From Draba incana (taxonomy: Eukaryota > Streptophyta > Magnoliopsida > Brassicales > Brassicaceae), in NCBI GenBank assembly GCA_963576765.1, contig OY755205.1, positions 2,976,001-3,040,000 of the forward strand: 64,000 bases of DNA, written 5' to 3'. Each line of letters opens with the position of its first letter. Position 1 is the first letter of the stretch. Shown one piece after another: positions 1 to 11,471 of this stretch. The position numbers and the translations under genes are program-made. The notes below the pieces were generated by a model that saw only the letters and a program-made list of their open reading frames with translations, ran no database searches and was not told the DNA's origin.

Positions 1-256
1 GAGCTTATTGCAGTGAGGAAAGACAGGTTTTAGTTCAGGCTCGGTCAGTAGTTCCATGTTACTTACATATTTTGGTGGGAATGTGATTTTTGCATTAATC
101 ATTTTTCAATAGTACTAGAATGAACATCTATCCTGCGGAATAAAGATATATAAACCAAACTAAAATCTACAACAACTGAAAATCAACAGTGGCAACAACA
201 ACAAAAATTATCTAAGGGATGGAATAAAATTACAATGTTATTGGCACGAGAACTTG

Positions 257-274
257 GGCTCGAGGCCTCGAGCC
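257..274. repeat. 18-bp perfect palindrome
   Basis: GGCTCGAGGCCTCGAGCC reads the same on both strands and contains two XhoI-type CTCGAG cores around a central GGCC. It lies in otherwise AT-rich DNA. No function is assigned. Confidence 0.7.
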
Positions 275-454
275 ATTGTTGATTCATGTCCATACTCTTC
301 TAAGGTTTTTATTGAAATATAAGTTCACATAAGTTCCCACCGAAGTTCACCTGTATTTAATTAGATCCCTTTGTTTTTGGGATCCAAAGTATGAACTGGA
401 TGTCTCATCTTGAGAATCAATACAAATGGAAGTTTAGATGGGAAGAAAAAAAAA

Positions 455-530
455 AAAAAAACGATTCGTGAGTTTGCGACTGGTTTGCGACGATTTCCTC
501 GCAAAATCGTCGCAAATAACTCATGTAAGG
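455..530. repeat. CACTA-family foldback fragment
   Basis: The segment contains TTTGCGACGATTT, then a short spacer, then its complement AAATCGTCGCAAA. The same motif dominates the ends of the CACTA element at 25733-30598. No CACTA terminus or target duplication is visible, so this is a degraded relic or a very short derivative. Confidence 0.5.
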
Positions 531-1288
531 TTATTTTATCTCCAACGATCACAATGGTATTAATTTAGATGACAAAAAAAAAAAAAAAAAACACCACTTT
601 ATTCATGAATAATTATGTAAATTGGTTTGAATTTTTGAACTTTGAAGTGTTTTAAATTTTTCTTTTTAAATTTTTTTTGAAAAGTTAAGTTTTTTTTTTT
701 TTTTTTGGTCGTCAATCATGATAATATTGATAAAGGCCTAACTCGGCCCATTACAAAGGAGATTTAGAGCCTTACAACCTAAATTACATCCAATCAAAAT
801 CTCTATTAAGAGATAATGATATCCACGTGTCAACACAAAGGCTGGAAATTAATGAGTCGACCAGCATCATTATCAGATCGAAAATTAAGTTTCTTCTTAT
901 TAATGTGACAAAAAAAAGTGACTTATTATTAATTTGTTTTTTGGTACTCAATTTATATAAATTTGTATATTTGTTATTGAGATACGAATTTCAAAGGTTA
1001 TGCGAAAAAACCTACTCTATATATTAAACGATAAAATAAATATATATAGAATACCCATAAATCCTGTAATTAGTTCGCTCCTTACTCAAGAAAACTTTTA
1101 TCAGGGTTTTGCAAACCGGACCGGACCGGGGGTCGGACCGGGTTCAACCATGAACCGGCCAGCTAGCCGGGTTGGGTTGACCCGGGTTTAAGTTTTTTTT
1201 TTTTTTTTGTAAATTTCCATTTTTTTTATATTTAAAACTTTTATGATTAAAATTTATAGAAATAAATACTAGTTTTGAATTTAGTTAT

Positions 1289-1985
1289 TGTGGGGGTCGA
1301 AACCAACACAACTAAAATTTGTAAGGGTTTTGAGGAGATAGAGAATTCTATGGTAACTAGGGATCACAAGAGATTGGAAAAGAGTTTTTGTTTATTGCTG
1401 TGTGAAATTTAGTACAAAGCTTGTGTAATGAAAAATCGGATCCCCTTTAGGGTGTACAAAGAGATCTATATATAGCTTATCTAAGGTGGTCTAACATCCC
1501 TAAGTCTCCCTGGACTCTTCTTCTGCTAAAGTCGGTCATATCTTCGTGGGCTTCGCGTTTGGAACGGGCCATGTTACTTGGGTTTTGGATCGCCTTCACG
1601 TTAGTGAGTTGCTGGGCCGAGGACGCCATCGGGTCGGGGACTCTTCGAGGCCGAACCTATGGTCGGCATGTCACACTGCCTCCACGCCGAGCTCATGGTA
1701 GGCCGAACCGACCTCGTGGTCGGCCTCCTGTCCATGACGAACCTGCGGTCGGACCTGGCTCGTGATCGGCCGAACCGACCTCATGGTCGGCCAACCTGAC
1801 CCTGCGGTCGGCCTCCTGTCCTGGCTCGTCCCAGAACTTCCCGCTTCACCTTGCTCTGCCACACTTCTTTCCATAAGGAGACTTAGGTGTTATCCTGCTT
1901 TGCTCGTCGAGAGTTCGGGTAGTCATTCTTGTGAATGTCTGACTTTGAACGTTAACTGTTGATGGGGTGGAAACCGACCCCAACA
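1289..1985 (-). repeat. 3' LTR of the Gypsy element
   Basis: The plus strand runs from TGTGGGGGTCG to CGACCCCAACA, so the ends form short inverted repeats (TG...CA). A TATATATA-type box lies near 1471. Between about 1640 and 1830 there are degenerate repeats built on GACC...GGTC. Compared with the other LTR it carries an extra 30 bp (around 1637-1666) bounded by GTCGG on both sides, most simply explained by a deletion in the other copy. Confidence 0.9.
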
Positions 1986-2925
1986 GTTAGCCCCCAGCTC
2001 AGTAGTGTTAGAGATAACAGTACTGAGTTAAAAGATGCATTAAGTATCAGCGTTAACGTTTAAAGACAAGGCGTTCGCCCATCCTTCCTCACAGTGGTAG
2101 AGAGCGACTTTTTCGCAAGAGGTTTTAAGACTCTGTAGGTGTTGTGAAGATTTTAAGACTTCGTGCTTCCTTTGTAGAAGCTGCTGTGTTTTCTGCAGAA
2201 GAGATTTTTTTTTTTTTTAAACTTGAAGATTTTAAGACTTCATTTTTTTTTTTTATATATATAGAGATTTTAAGACTCCGTGTTATGATTGCTAACGTCA
2301 ACGACGCTTCTGAATTATAGCAAGGTGATTTTCGGAGGGAAGAGTGTTGTGTTGTGTTTTTGAACAGAGGCGGGACCCGTGTGGTGAGAGAAAGAGAAAA
2401 TCCTTTTCCTCTTAAAGGGATAAGGTTTGACTTAGTCAACCCTTTCTCCTTCCTTTCCCTTTCTTCCTCCTTCTTTCTTTCTCCTAGATCTAAAATTTTT
2501 TTTTCTTCTCCATTGCCGCCGACCTCCACGCCGTTGCCGACCACCGGTTCGCACCACCGCTAGTCGCGAGCTCGTGTCACCATCTCTTACTCTCTTTTTT
2601 TTTTCTCCTTGGTGAGTTTCCTTACTCCTTTCCCAAGCCATCTCTTAAATCCTCATAGCTTCTTTGAAAATCCAAGCTTATAGATTTAGACAAAGAATCC
2701 AATGTCACCATGTTGGATTGATGATTGCTTAGGAGAATCTTTGAATCCTTGGTTGCTATTGATTGTTGATGGAATTTTAGACTTGGATTTGCATAGTCTT
2801 TTGGAGATCTCCCATTGAAGCTTGTTAGAGATGGAACTTATGCTTGAGATGTATTCTTGATGAATGATGGGAATTCTTGACTTTTGATTTATCTTGTTGA
2901 CTTGTGCATAGGTAGACTTGTTGTT

Positions 2926-5448
2926 ATGGAACAAAACACACTTGATTCGGTCGATAGTGGTGGATCGGTGTTTAGAACCGGCCCCGTGGTCGCGGAAACC
3001 GAACGGACCGACCATGCGGTCGCGTCGCTACGCGAGACCGAACTCGCGATCGGGCCTCCTATGCCGACCGAGGATGCGGTCGCATCTCCTCACCGGAGCG
3101 AAGACGTGGTCGCACTTCCTCACCAAGCCGACCCCGTGGTCGCACTATCGGGTTGCGCCGAGCCCGTGGTCGCGCTATCGAACCGAACCGACCATGTGGT
3201 CGACTCATCCGACCGGACCGACCCCGCGGTCGATCCCGCAGTCCCATCATCGAGCCGAACCAACCTCGTGGTCGCACGTCTTGGCAATGCGAATACCGGG
3301 ATTCGCCTCTGTAGAAAGTTCACCGTTCCGCGGGTTAGTCTTGGTGAGTTCGATGAGAGTGATGATGGTGTTTTCGATGACTTAGCGGACATTGAGGAGG
3401 AGAGGAGATCCAGCGGTGACGAGGATTTGATGGCTCGTCATGGGGGAGTTGGACTTTCCTTCCCTCTTAATGATGAGGATCCGGGGCTTCCAGATGGAGC
3501 AGCCGATGCTGCCGCATTGCTTGACCCTTCTTTTACTTCCAGGTCACTTCCATCCGATGCTGAGGATGGTGATGAGGTTGACCGACCTGTGGCGGTTAAG
3601 AAGAAGAAGGCGCAACCGGATCCCCCAGGATCCACTTTTTGTGATGAGGAGTCACTGCAGCGTCTTCGGGAGAGGTGTGAGATCTCGGATGAGGTCATGC
3701 TGGTCGTTCCTGATCGTACACAGCGAGCTGATGCTTCGCCTCCGGGTTACTTCACCGTGTATGAGAACTTCATCGAGCATTGCTTGCTGTGGTTCCCGGT
3801 GCCAGGCTCCTTTCTTCGCTTCCTAGACGCGAATGGTGTCTCCCTTGCTCAGATCAAGCCCAGGGGGTTGAGGCACGTCATTGGTATCTACGTGCTTAGC
3901 AGGGAGTGCAATGCAGAGATTAGCACTGAGTAGCTGTCCAGCCTTCTGGAGTTCAGGCCCAAGGGCCGCGCAGATGAGCTTAGGTATCTTATTTCTCCGA
4001 GTCCGGGTCGTGCGCTCATTGACGGGTTCCCAAGCAAGGACGATCTTTTTGAGTGTCGATTCTTCTTCATCAAGATCTCGGAGAAGACCATTGAGGCAGA
4101 CTGCATTCCCCTTGTCAGGACGAGTAGGGGGAAGAGAGGTAAGTCTACACTTAAGAAAATTTTCTTTTGTATAGTGTTCATGTCTCGTGTACTGCTTTTG
4201 CATTGCTTTGTTTTTGCAGTGAGACCAGCATCCCAGACGGTCAGCCGGAGTGACGCGACGGCTATCCACAGCGCCCTTGCCTCTGGAGATGGTGATTGGG
4301 TGAAGTCTTTCACTCGTCAGAGGATCCAGAAGGCGCTTTCCACCAGGATCTTCCTAGGGAAGGTCCTTGGACGAGGTGTTCCTAGAGTCTCGGCCTTCCA
4401 GCGAGCAGAGAGGGAGAAGGCGGTGTCGACGAGCACCTCAGTCTCAGCGAGGGCAAGCTCGCAGACGAGCGCTCCGACGACCACAACGCCTAAGACTCCT
4501 GCTGCACCAGCTCAACGTTCTCGTGTTTCTGATCTCACCCCTGATGAGATTGCCAGGAGGCGTGAGCAGTCGCGGAAGAGAGCCCTTAGATCGGAGGGCA
4601 AAGCGGGAGGTACTCCTGACGGAGCGCCTCCGAAGCGACAGAAGGTGGGCTCCTCTCCGGCGTTCGTTAGCGACCCGACTAGTGATGGCGTTGCAGCACC
4701 GCGCTCCCCGACTCCCAACTCTGGCGGACGGTCTTTCGCACTAGTGAAGGCCACAGTTGCTGAGGTTTGATCTCTCTCTGTTCCTCGCATTCGCTATTGT
4801 CACTTCACTTTGTCTTGGTCTTGATAACGCTTCTTTGGTTTTCCTTCGTGTATGTAGCTCTCCACTCAGCTGGATCACATGGCCTTCTGTTTTGAGGAGG
4901 ACTCTCGCTCTCATGACCATGAGCTTAGCGAGGCCAGGAGGGCCAACGCTGAGCTTGCTGAGAAGATCCAAGTTCTTGAGGATGATGCCGCCTCTGCTAA
5001 GAAGAGGTCAGACGAGTTGAGCGGGAAGTTGCTGAGGGTGTCTTCGAGGTACGCGAAGGAAAAGGAGGAGCTTGCTTCGCTTAGGAGTAAGCTAGTCGAG
5101 GCTGAGAGTCTCAGAGACTCTGAGATTGAGGAGGCCGTGGCTAAGGCCAAGGAGGAAGCAGCTCATAGCTTTGCTAGCCGGATCGGACAGGTCGCGGGAT
5201 CGCTTGTTAGGATTGACAGGACCGCGAAGGACAACATGCTGGACCTTGCTGAGATTAATGCGAGCCTGGAGCTCATCAAGCGTCTCCGTGAGTCTGATGG
5301 AGCGACCTTGGATGCAGCGGAGCAGCTTTTCACCGAGAGGAAGATCCCGATCTATGATGCTCGTGACGTGTTTGATGAGCTTGTCTCCAACGTGAGGCAA
5401 GCCTTAGAGATCGCAGAGGATGTTGACGTAGCTGATGAGGATGCGTGA
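2926..5448 (+). pseudogene. spliced antisense gene of the Gypsy element (one nonsense codon)
   Basis: The gene runs opposite to gag. The first exon opens with MEQNTLDS at 2926 and carries about eight 10-residue repeats of the form xDxVVALSxx (about 2975-3290), then an acidic region and a conserved block (residues YFTVYENFIEHCL onward). A TAG at 3931-3933 interrupts it, but the same frame continues to a good splice donor at 4139. Exon 2 is 4220-4767 and exon 3 is 4858-5448, with clean GT-AG borders. The last exon is a coiled coil rich in Glu, Lys and Leu. Antisense extra ORFs are known in Tat-lineage elements and their role is unknown. It could be read as a host gene captured by the element, but its position favours a resident antisense gene. 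Without the TAG the model would be open. Confidence 0.7.
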
Positions 5449-6480
5449 TCGACGAGTGATCATTTCTCTTTGCTTATGACTTAGTTTGTTTGTAGTTTCT
5501 TATAACTTTTGTTTCTGAAAACCTTTGTTGGACTTGATGATTTCGGTTGTAGCATTGGATGGTTTGTATCCTTGCTAGTATTTTGGACCTTTGCATTGTG
5601 GAGAATGCAGGATGACTTTGTTGTTTCTTGTTCATGGAGAACCTTGATGGTTTCGGATACCAGTATTTGCTTTAGGTGTTGTTGATGTTGTTCCTATACT
5701 TAGGAATTCTCTGAGCTATTTATGCATTCTTGTCATGTGTTTGCCAACGTTGATGCTGGGCTTTGCGTGTTGGTGCTGCTCTTCTAGACACGTCTGTCCG
5801 AGAGCAAGATCACCTTTTGATTTTGACCAGCTCTCGCCCTGGGTTTCAGAATGACACGTTCAGAGTATAGGCCGAACGGAGGTCATTAGCAGCTGCATTA
5901 CCAACGATGTTGTTGGGTTTCTGAGTGATCAGGGGGGTCATCCGGAGATGATTCTGAACACTGGAATTTATATAGCGCGCTGTATCCGTTGTGGATGTCA
6001 TTGTGTTCGTATCTCTACACTATTACCGTGGCCAGCAACAATAGATGCAGAACGACTCTACTCGAATAAAGCTTTGATCAGTCCGTAAAGGACAAGCTGT
6101 TCTCATGATGAGTGCTGTGGCGAGTGTTTGTGATTGACGATGTTGTTTTCAATGATTTTTTCAAGGAGTGGCGTACGGGTACCCCACTCCCCCCCCCCCT
6201 TTTAGACGAAAGAGGGAACTGAAGTCGTCTAGAGACTGTGAAAAGCACTCACTCCCCCCCCCCCCCGAAGGCGGAGGAGATCGAGTGAGCTCGTCCGGAA
6301 CGAGGCTGAAGTGAAATGTAATCCCCCCATTTTAACGGAGGGGGGGCAACTGAACCTATCCGAAGACAGGCTGCCTACGTACCCTTTGCAGGGATCAAGT
6401 CGCCTTGTGGTTCATTTGGTGGAGAAGACTAGAGATAGTGATAAGGTGGGAGTGGTGCGGTGGGGCACTGGTGCAGTTGC
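5449..6480. other. pol-less internal region with C-runs
   Basis: This kilobase lies between the antisense gene and the protease remnant, where pol would be expected. No reverse transcriptase or integrase motif is found on either strand. It contains three C-rich runs on the plus strand (about 6184-6200, 6252-6267, 6323-6329), which are G-runs in the element sense. It probably represents the scar and leftover non-coding DNA of the pol deletion. Confidence 0.6.
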
Positions 6481-8836
6481 TCACAAGAGGTTGATCAGGT
6501 CCATCGCCTGACTGGAATCAGCTCTTGCCTTCTTTTGCGGTCCTTGTGATATTAAGACGTCTTTGTTCTCCTTGTGAGCTTCCGGGTCGGAGTCCTTGTT
6601 CTCTTTGCGACTGCGCAAATTGTGCTCTGCTAAGAAGCACATGCGCGAATCCTTCTGGTTGCCAAAGATTGTCTGCACGCCACTGCTCGCAATTGACTGA
6701 GCCATGGTGTTCCCATGATTAGGTTATAGATGGCGGGATGATCGGACACTGCGAAGCTGACCATCTTCTGGACACCTCCAGCTTGAACTGGAAGGCGAAT
6801 CATTCCACTTGTCCATGTTTTCTCGCCCGAGAAGCCTGTTACAGGCTTCGGCTGCCCTGCGATGAGCGACGGGTCGATCTTCATCTTCTCGAGCGTCTCT
6901 CTGAAGATGACGTCCACTGAGCTCCCGGTGTCAATGAGGACTCGAGCAACATTGTAATCGTAGACTGTCAGGTTGACTACCAGCAGATCGTTATGCGGAT
7001 GATCAATACCTTCGGCATCTTCTTCGCTGAAAGAGATAGGATCACTGGCCCGCTTTGTCTTCGGGGGTGTAGAGATGTTAGCACAGACTTCGGCGCGCCT
7101 CTGGTAAGCTTCAATCGCAGTCACGTTGTCAGCAGAATACAGCGATCCTCCCATGATCATGTTGATTGTGCTTTGGGGGTTTTCATTCTCGGGATTGTCC
7201 CCACGGCGCTGTCGCCTGGGATTCTCCGTCTGTACATCGGTAGTATCCTGAATCCTCTCTTCTGGTTTGAAATCTGATAGGCTGATGTTGCCTTTAAGGG
7301 TGCCCTCGGCCAGCCTTGTAGCCAACTGTCGTCCCAATTCACGGCACCTTGCGGTTGAATGCCCAGTCGCTTTGTGGAATTCGCAGTACAACTTCTCGTC
7401 GTATTCGTTCGGGTTTCTAACCCATGTGAGGCTTCCTCCGCCGCGTCCGCGACCACGGCCGCGACCTCTACCGTATCCGGGTGAGTCAATTTGGTAATTG
7501 TGAGCTCCACCCGCTCCTCCTTCGTGCTGGATGAAGGCAGGATAGCCTTTCTTTGCTGCAGCTGGGGTCGGAACCAGAGAGGGCTCGCTCGCCTGCTTGG
7601 TTTTCCCACCCTTTTTGGCACAGAGCTCCTCTTCGCTTCGGGCGAAGTCAGCTGCACGGTGAAGAGCGTCTTGAATCGTTGTTGGAGGGTTGATAGTAAG
7701 CTCTTGCCAAAACGGAGATGGGCACTTAACTGCTCCTCTTAAAGCCTCCAAAGCGGCCGTGTTGCTTATCCCATCCACCTTTGACAGAGTGTGCTTGAAC
7801 CTGGTCATGAAAGATCGCAAGCTCTCGCTCTCTCCTTGCTTGTTAGTCCAGAGCTCCGCATCGTAGATCTTTCGCTCTGCGAAGATGTTGTAGTGCTGTA
7901 CGAACATCTCAGAGAGCTGGTGGAAGTTATGAATGGAGTTCTTCTCCAGCTTGTAGAACCACTGGAGAGCAAGTCCCTTCAGACTCTCCACAAATAGCTT
8001 GCAGTAGCCGACATCCTTCTCGACTTCCCTGAAGTTTGCTCTTCCTAGTGCTACCTCGAACTCCATTAGGTGATCGGCAGGGTCGGAGGTCCCTTCATAG
8101 CTTGGGAGTTTGATTCGTCCCGGATCGGAGATTCTGGCCCCCGAGATGTTTGCAGCGAAAGGGGTGTTACGTGCCTTTTCCAACACATAGGCAACCCCAG
8201 GAGCCCTTCCCGTGCTGCGGTACATCTGCATCTTGGTAGTTCGCAGATCGGAGACGACCTGATCCAGCTGTGCTTTAAGTGCTGCGACTCCTTCGTCTCG
8301 GGAGCCCTGCGGAGCCCTGCGCTCTCTCTCTCTCTCTGGTACAGCTCTGCTATGATCGCATCGCCTTCTTCAGCAGCCGCAGCGTGGTCAACCTCCGGGT
8401 TGACTCGTGCACGCCTCTGAGCGGGTTGATCTCCGTCTGAATCCTCCACCACACGCTCAGGAGTTGCATCAGATTCGTGAAGAGACGGTGGCGGAGGCAA
8501 GTCCTCTGGAGTTGTGCGACTGGTCAGAGGCGGCTCCGTGTGTAGACCCCTTCGACTAGCTCGGGGTGTAGCAAAGCTGAGGCGCGTTGGTCGGACATGG
8601 GATCTCTTGCGCTTCCTTCTCTGGAGCGCTTGCAGCTCGTTCGTCGTGGCTTCCATGTTCCTCTCCTGGTCCTCAGCTTTCTTCATGAGAGTGTCGAGCA
8701 TCTGGTTGATTTCCGTGAGATCCGCGGGGTTGTTAGTAGCATGAGGCGCGGTGTTCTCCACGGAGTTGTCTCTCTCCTCGTTGTTTCTGTGAGACGAGGA
8801 TCCTTCGCTACTTCTGTTGTTGCTTGACATCCTCAC
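6481..8836 (-). pseudogene. Gypsy gag-protease, frameshifted
   Basis: The N-terminus starts MSSNNRSSEG at about 8830. A second frame, open from 8231, holds the gag capsid region (SYEGTSDPADHLMEFE), a Gly/Arg-rich stretch and a degenerate zinc finger (CEFHKATGHSTARC). The aspartic protease follows, with the active-site triad LIDTGSS. The two frames meet at an exact tandem copy of the 10-mer GGAGCCCTGC at 8301-8320, which shifts the frame. Near 6690 a short deletion after MGTPWLSQL shifts it again, and the family tail resumes as GVQTIFGNQKDSR. Pol is missing. The gene is not functional as read. Confidence 0.8.
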
Positions 8837-8884
8837 GGTGTTTGTGAAACCCTAGTTTTCGTGTGTCAAAACTCTCTGCTTCCC

Positions 8885-8901
8885 CTTAGTCGGCGCCAAA
8901 T
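8885..8901 (-). other. primer-binding site
   Basis: Directly inside the 5' LTR the minus strand reads TTTGGCGCCGAC. TGGCGCCG matches the complement of the 3' end of plant tRNA-Asp for eight bases and then diverges. This is the usual primer class for Tat/Athila elements. It confirms the minus-strand orientation. Confidence 0.65.
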
Positions 8902-9569
8902 TGTGGGGGTCGAAACCAACACAACTAAAATTTGTAAGGGTTTTGAGGAGATAGAGAATTCTATGGTGACTAGGGATCACAAGAGATTGGGAAAGAGTTT
9001 TTGTTTATTGCTGTGTGAAATTTAGTACAAAGCTTGTGTTATGAAAAATCGGATCCCCTTTAGGGTGTACAAAGAGATCTATATATAGCTTATCTAAGGT
9101 GGTCTAACATCCCTAAGTCTCCCTGGACTCTTCTTCTGCTAAAGTCGGTCATATCTTCGTGGGCTTCGCGTTTGGAACGGGCCATGTTACTTGAGTTTTG
9201 GATCGCCTTCACGTTAATTAGTTGCTGGGCCGAGCACGCCATCGGGTCGGCATGTCACACTGCCTCCACGCCGAGCTCATGGTCGGCCGAACCGACCTCG
9301 TGGTCGGCCTCCTGTCCATGACGAACCTGCGGTCGGACCTGGCTCGTGATCGGCCGAACTGACCTCATGGTCGGCCAACCTGACCCTGCGGTCGGCCTCC
9401 TGTCCTGGCTCGTCCCAGACCTTCCCGCTTCACCTTGCTCTGCCACACTTCTTTCCATAGGGAGACTTAGGTGTTATCCTGCTTTGCTCGTCGAGAGTTC
9501 GGGTAGTCATTCTTGTGAATGTCTGACTTTGAACGTTAACTGTTGAGGGGGTGGAAACCGACCCCAACA
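8902..9569 (-). repeat. 5' LTR of the Gypsy element
   Basis: Nearly identical to the LTR at 1289-1985. It is the 5' LTR because the primer-binding site and the start of gag lie immediately inside it on the minus strand. It lacks the 30-bp segment found in its partner. Confidence 0.9.
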
Positions 9570-9855
9570 GTTATCCACCAAACAAAAGTTTTGAATTTAG
9601 TTAATTTTTGTTATGGTTTAATGTTTTTAATTTTTTTAACATATAAACTTAACTATTTCTCATTAAATGTTGTCTTTGAATAGTTTTTTTTGTTACTAAA
9701 ATGATTTTCTTAATTTTAAAAAATATATGTTTACTCAAAGGCTATATTATATATTTGGATATTATAGTTATACAAAAACTATTTATATTATTATTTAAAA
9801 AAACTATTAAACCCGGTTCGACCCGGTCGGACCACATTGACCCATGACCCAAAAG

Positions 9856-10457
9856 TAGGGGTGGGCATTTCGGTTTAATTTCGGGTTCGGTTTGGGTTCG
9901 GTTCGGTTCGGTTCGGTTTATTTGGGTTTAGTACAACTCTAACCAAAGCCAACCAAACTTAGTTCGGTTCGGTTTTGATTCGGTTCGGTTTTAATTCGGT
10001 TCGGTTTAGTTCGGTTTGGGTTAAGTTTTGTCGGTTTTATTTAAACATAAATCATTAGTATTATATTGTATCTAAAACAAAATCAACATAAATCATACAT
10101 ATTGTATGTTAGCTTTAATACGTACTAGATTTTGACCCACGCCATGCGTGGGAATATACCTTTCAGTTTATTGTATAGTAAAAATATATTGTTTTAAATC
10201 ATATATACAAAAAATATTAGATAAATAATCATGTCCACTACAAAAATTATTCGATTGATTTCGAATTTTGAGTGTATTAATAATAAGTCGTACATTTTTA
10301 AGTGAAAAACAAAGGAAAAATAAATAAATTAAAAATTCTCCCACCGGATTTTTTTTTTTTTTGTAGATGGTGGCTGTTAGATATGTGTTTTTGTGTTTGC
10401 TAGCTTATATATGGGGAAGTGGTGATGGTAATCTTATTTTAGGTATGAAAAAAGAAG

Positions 10458-10498
<41 letters not shown>

Positions 10499-11471
10499 GT
10501 TTATTTCAGAATTTTATTTAAAATTAATGCAAAATTTCAGGAAATTTTAGTAATGTTTCGTAATGTTGATAAATTTAGAAATGTGTGATTATTTTAAATT
10601 TTTAATAGGATAATAGTTAGCCCTTAAAACACTCTTAGCATGACACATAAGATTTTTTAAGTTAGAATGTCTCTTAGCATGACACATAGGATTTTTTAAG
10701 TTAAAATATCTCATAAAGGTCTCAATAAGTGACACCTAGGATTTTGAGGTTTTAGTGTCTCCTCAATTAATATATAGTAGAAAATAATCCGTGTTATACG
10801 CGGGATAAAATGATTATCGAATAAAATCAATAGTTTTAGTTAAAAAAAGATTATCAAGAATAATTATACATAACCTAAGACCTAATTTATATATTTGGAT
10901 TTTACAATTATTTTGCATACAAATTTATTCCACCCGTGAAATAATTAAACCAACAAATTTCATTAATAATTATATTTTTACTTGTACGAAGGTGCATTTA
11001 TGAAAAATTAAAAACATTTACTTGAATAACATATGTAAAAACATATTTTTACATGCTCATATATTTTCAAAAGATAATTAATATTTTTATTTTATTTTAA
11101 ATCAATTTTTTTAGTATATATGTTAAATTTTTGTTCACATTTAATTATATGATTTGATGGGAAAAAAAAAAAAAAAAAAAATTATATGATTTGATGGCAA
11201 ATAATATATAGGATTGTAGGTTAGCTTTTAATACATAAATTATACTAAAAAAATCAACATAAATCATACGTATTGTTTCTATATTACTATTAAACATAAT
11301 TAACTAATAAGTGAAAAAAACATATTGGGTTTTCGGTTCGGTTCGGTTCAAACCGAACCATTTGGGTTGAGGGTAAACTCATCCAAACGGTTTGTGTGTA
11401 GACTTTGGTTCGGGTTGGGTCGGTTTGAGTTCGGTTGGGTCGGGTCGGTTCGGTTAAAATGCCCACCCCTA
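9856..11471. mobile_element. hAT-like element with TAGGGGTGGGCA termini
   Basis: The left end TAGGGGTGGGCATTT is matched by AAAATGCCCACCCCTA at the right, forming inverted repeats. Flanking 8-mers CCCAAAAG (9848-9855) and TCCAAAAG (11472-11479) differ by one base, consistent with a hAT duplication. Arrays of GGTTCGG-type repeats fill both subterminal regions. No transposase is present. It lies inside the outer hAT-type element. Confidence 0.75.
10125..10781 (-). mobile_element. Helitron-like insertion
   Basis: On the minus strand the 3' end shows a 7-bp-stem hairpin (CCCACGC-ATG-GCGTGGG, 10136-10152) followed after a short gap by CTAG and then T. This is the Helitron terminus. The 5' end reads TCTACTATATATTAAT, like Brassicaceae ATREP elements, although the base before it is T rather than the expected A. 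No Rep/helicase coding is present. A direct repeat of AATCAACATAAATCATAC flanks this middle region at about 10080 and 11253. Confidence 0.5.

Larger units (their letters stand above)
1..1093. other. AT-rich intergenic DNA with repeat debris
   Basis: No gene is supported here. The stretch holds several poly-A/poly-T runs, an 18-bp perfect palindrome (257-274), a foldback of the TTTGCGACGATTT type seen in the CACTA element further along (about 455-530), and a long T-run near 690-706 followed by non-coding sequence that could be the reversed poly(A) end of an old retroposon. Short open frames here are low-complexity translations. Confidence 0.6.
1289..9569 (-). mobile_element. Tat/Athila-like Gypsy LTR retrotransposon lacking pol
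   Basis: Two long terminal repeats (697 and 668 bp) bound the element, with a 5-bp duplication GTTAT at 1284-1288 and 9570-9574. Coding order on the minus strand is gag then protease. The expected reverse transcriptase, RNase H and integrase are absent. A separate spliced gene lies on the opposite strand between the gag-protease block and the 3' LTR. That layout, plus a primer site compatible with tRNA-Asp, fits the Tat group (Ogre/Retand/ATLANTYS-like). The LTRs differ at roughly a dozen bases plus one 30-bp indel, so the insertion is fairly recent. It is a pol-deleted, non-autonomous copy. Confidence 0.85.

Noticed and set aside
2125..2544. 139-codon minus-strand frame near the Gypsy 3' LTR
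   Set aside because: Composed of poly-Lys and Ser tracts from T-rich DNA; it lies in the leader of the antisense gene and has no homology.
3059..3698. Long minus-strand frames opposite the antisense gene of the Gypsy element
   Set aside because: They are shadows of the GC-rich 30-bp repeats and lack domains or splice context.
9870..10030. GGTTCGG arrays resembling telomere repeats
   Set aside because: The plant telomere unit is TTTAGGG. These are subterminal repeats of a hAT-like element, with matching arrays at its other end.
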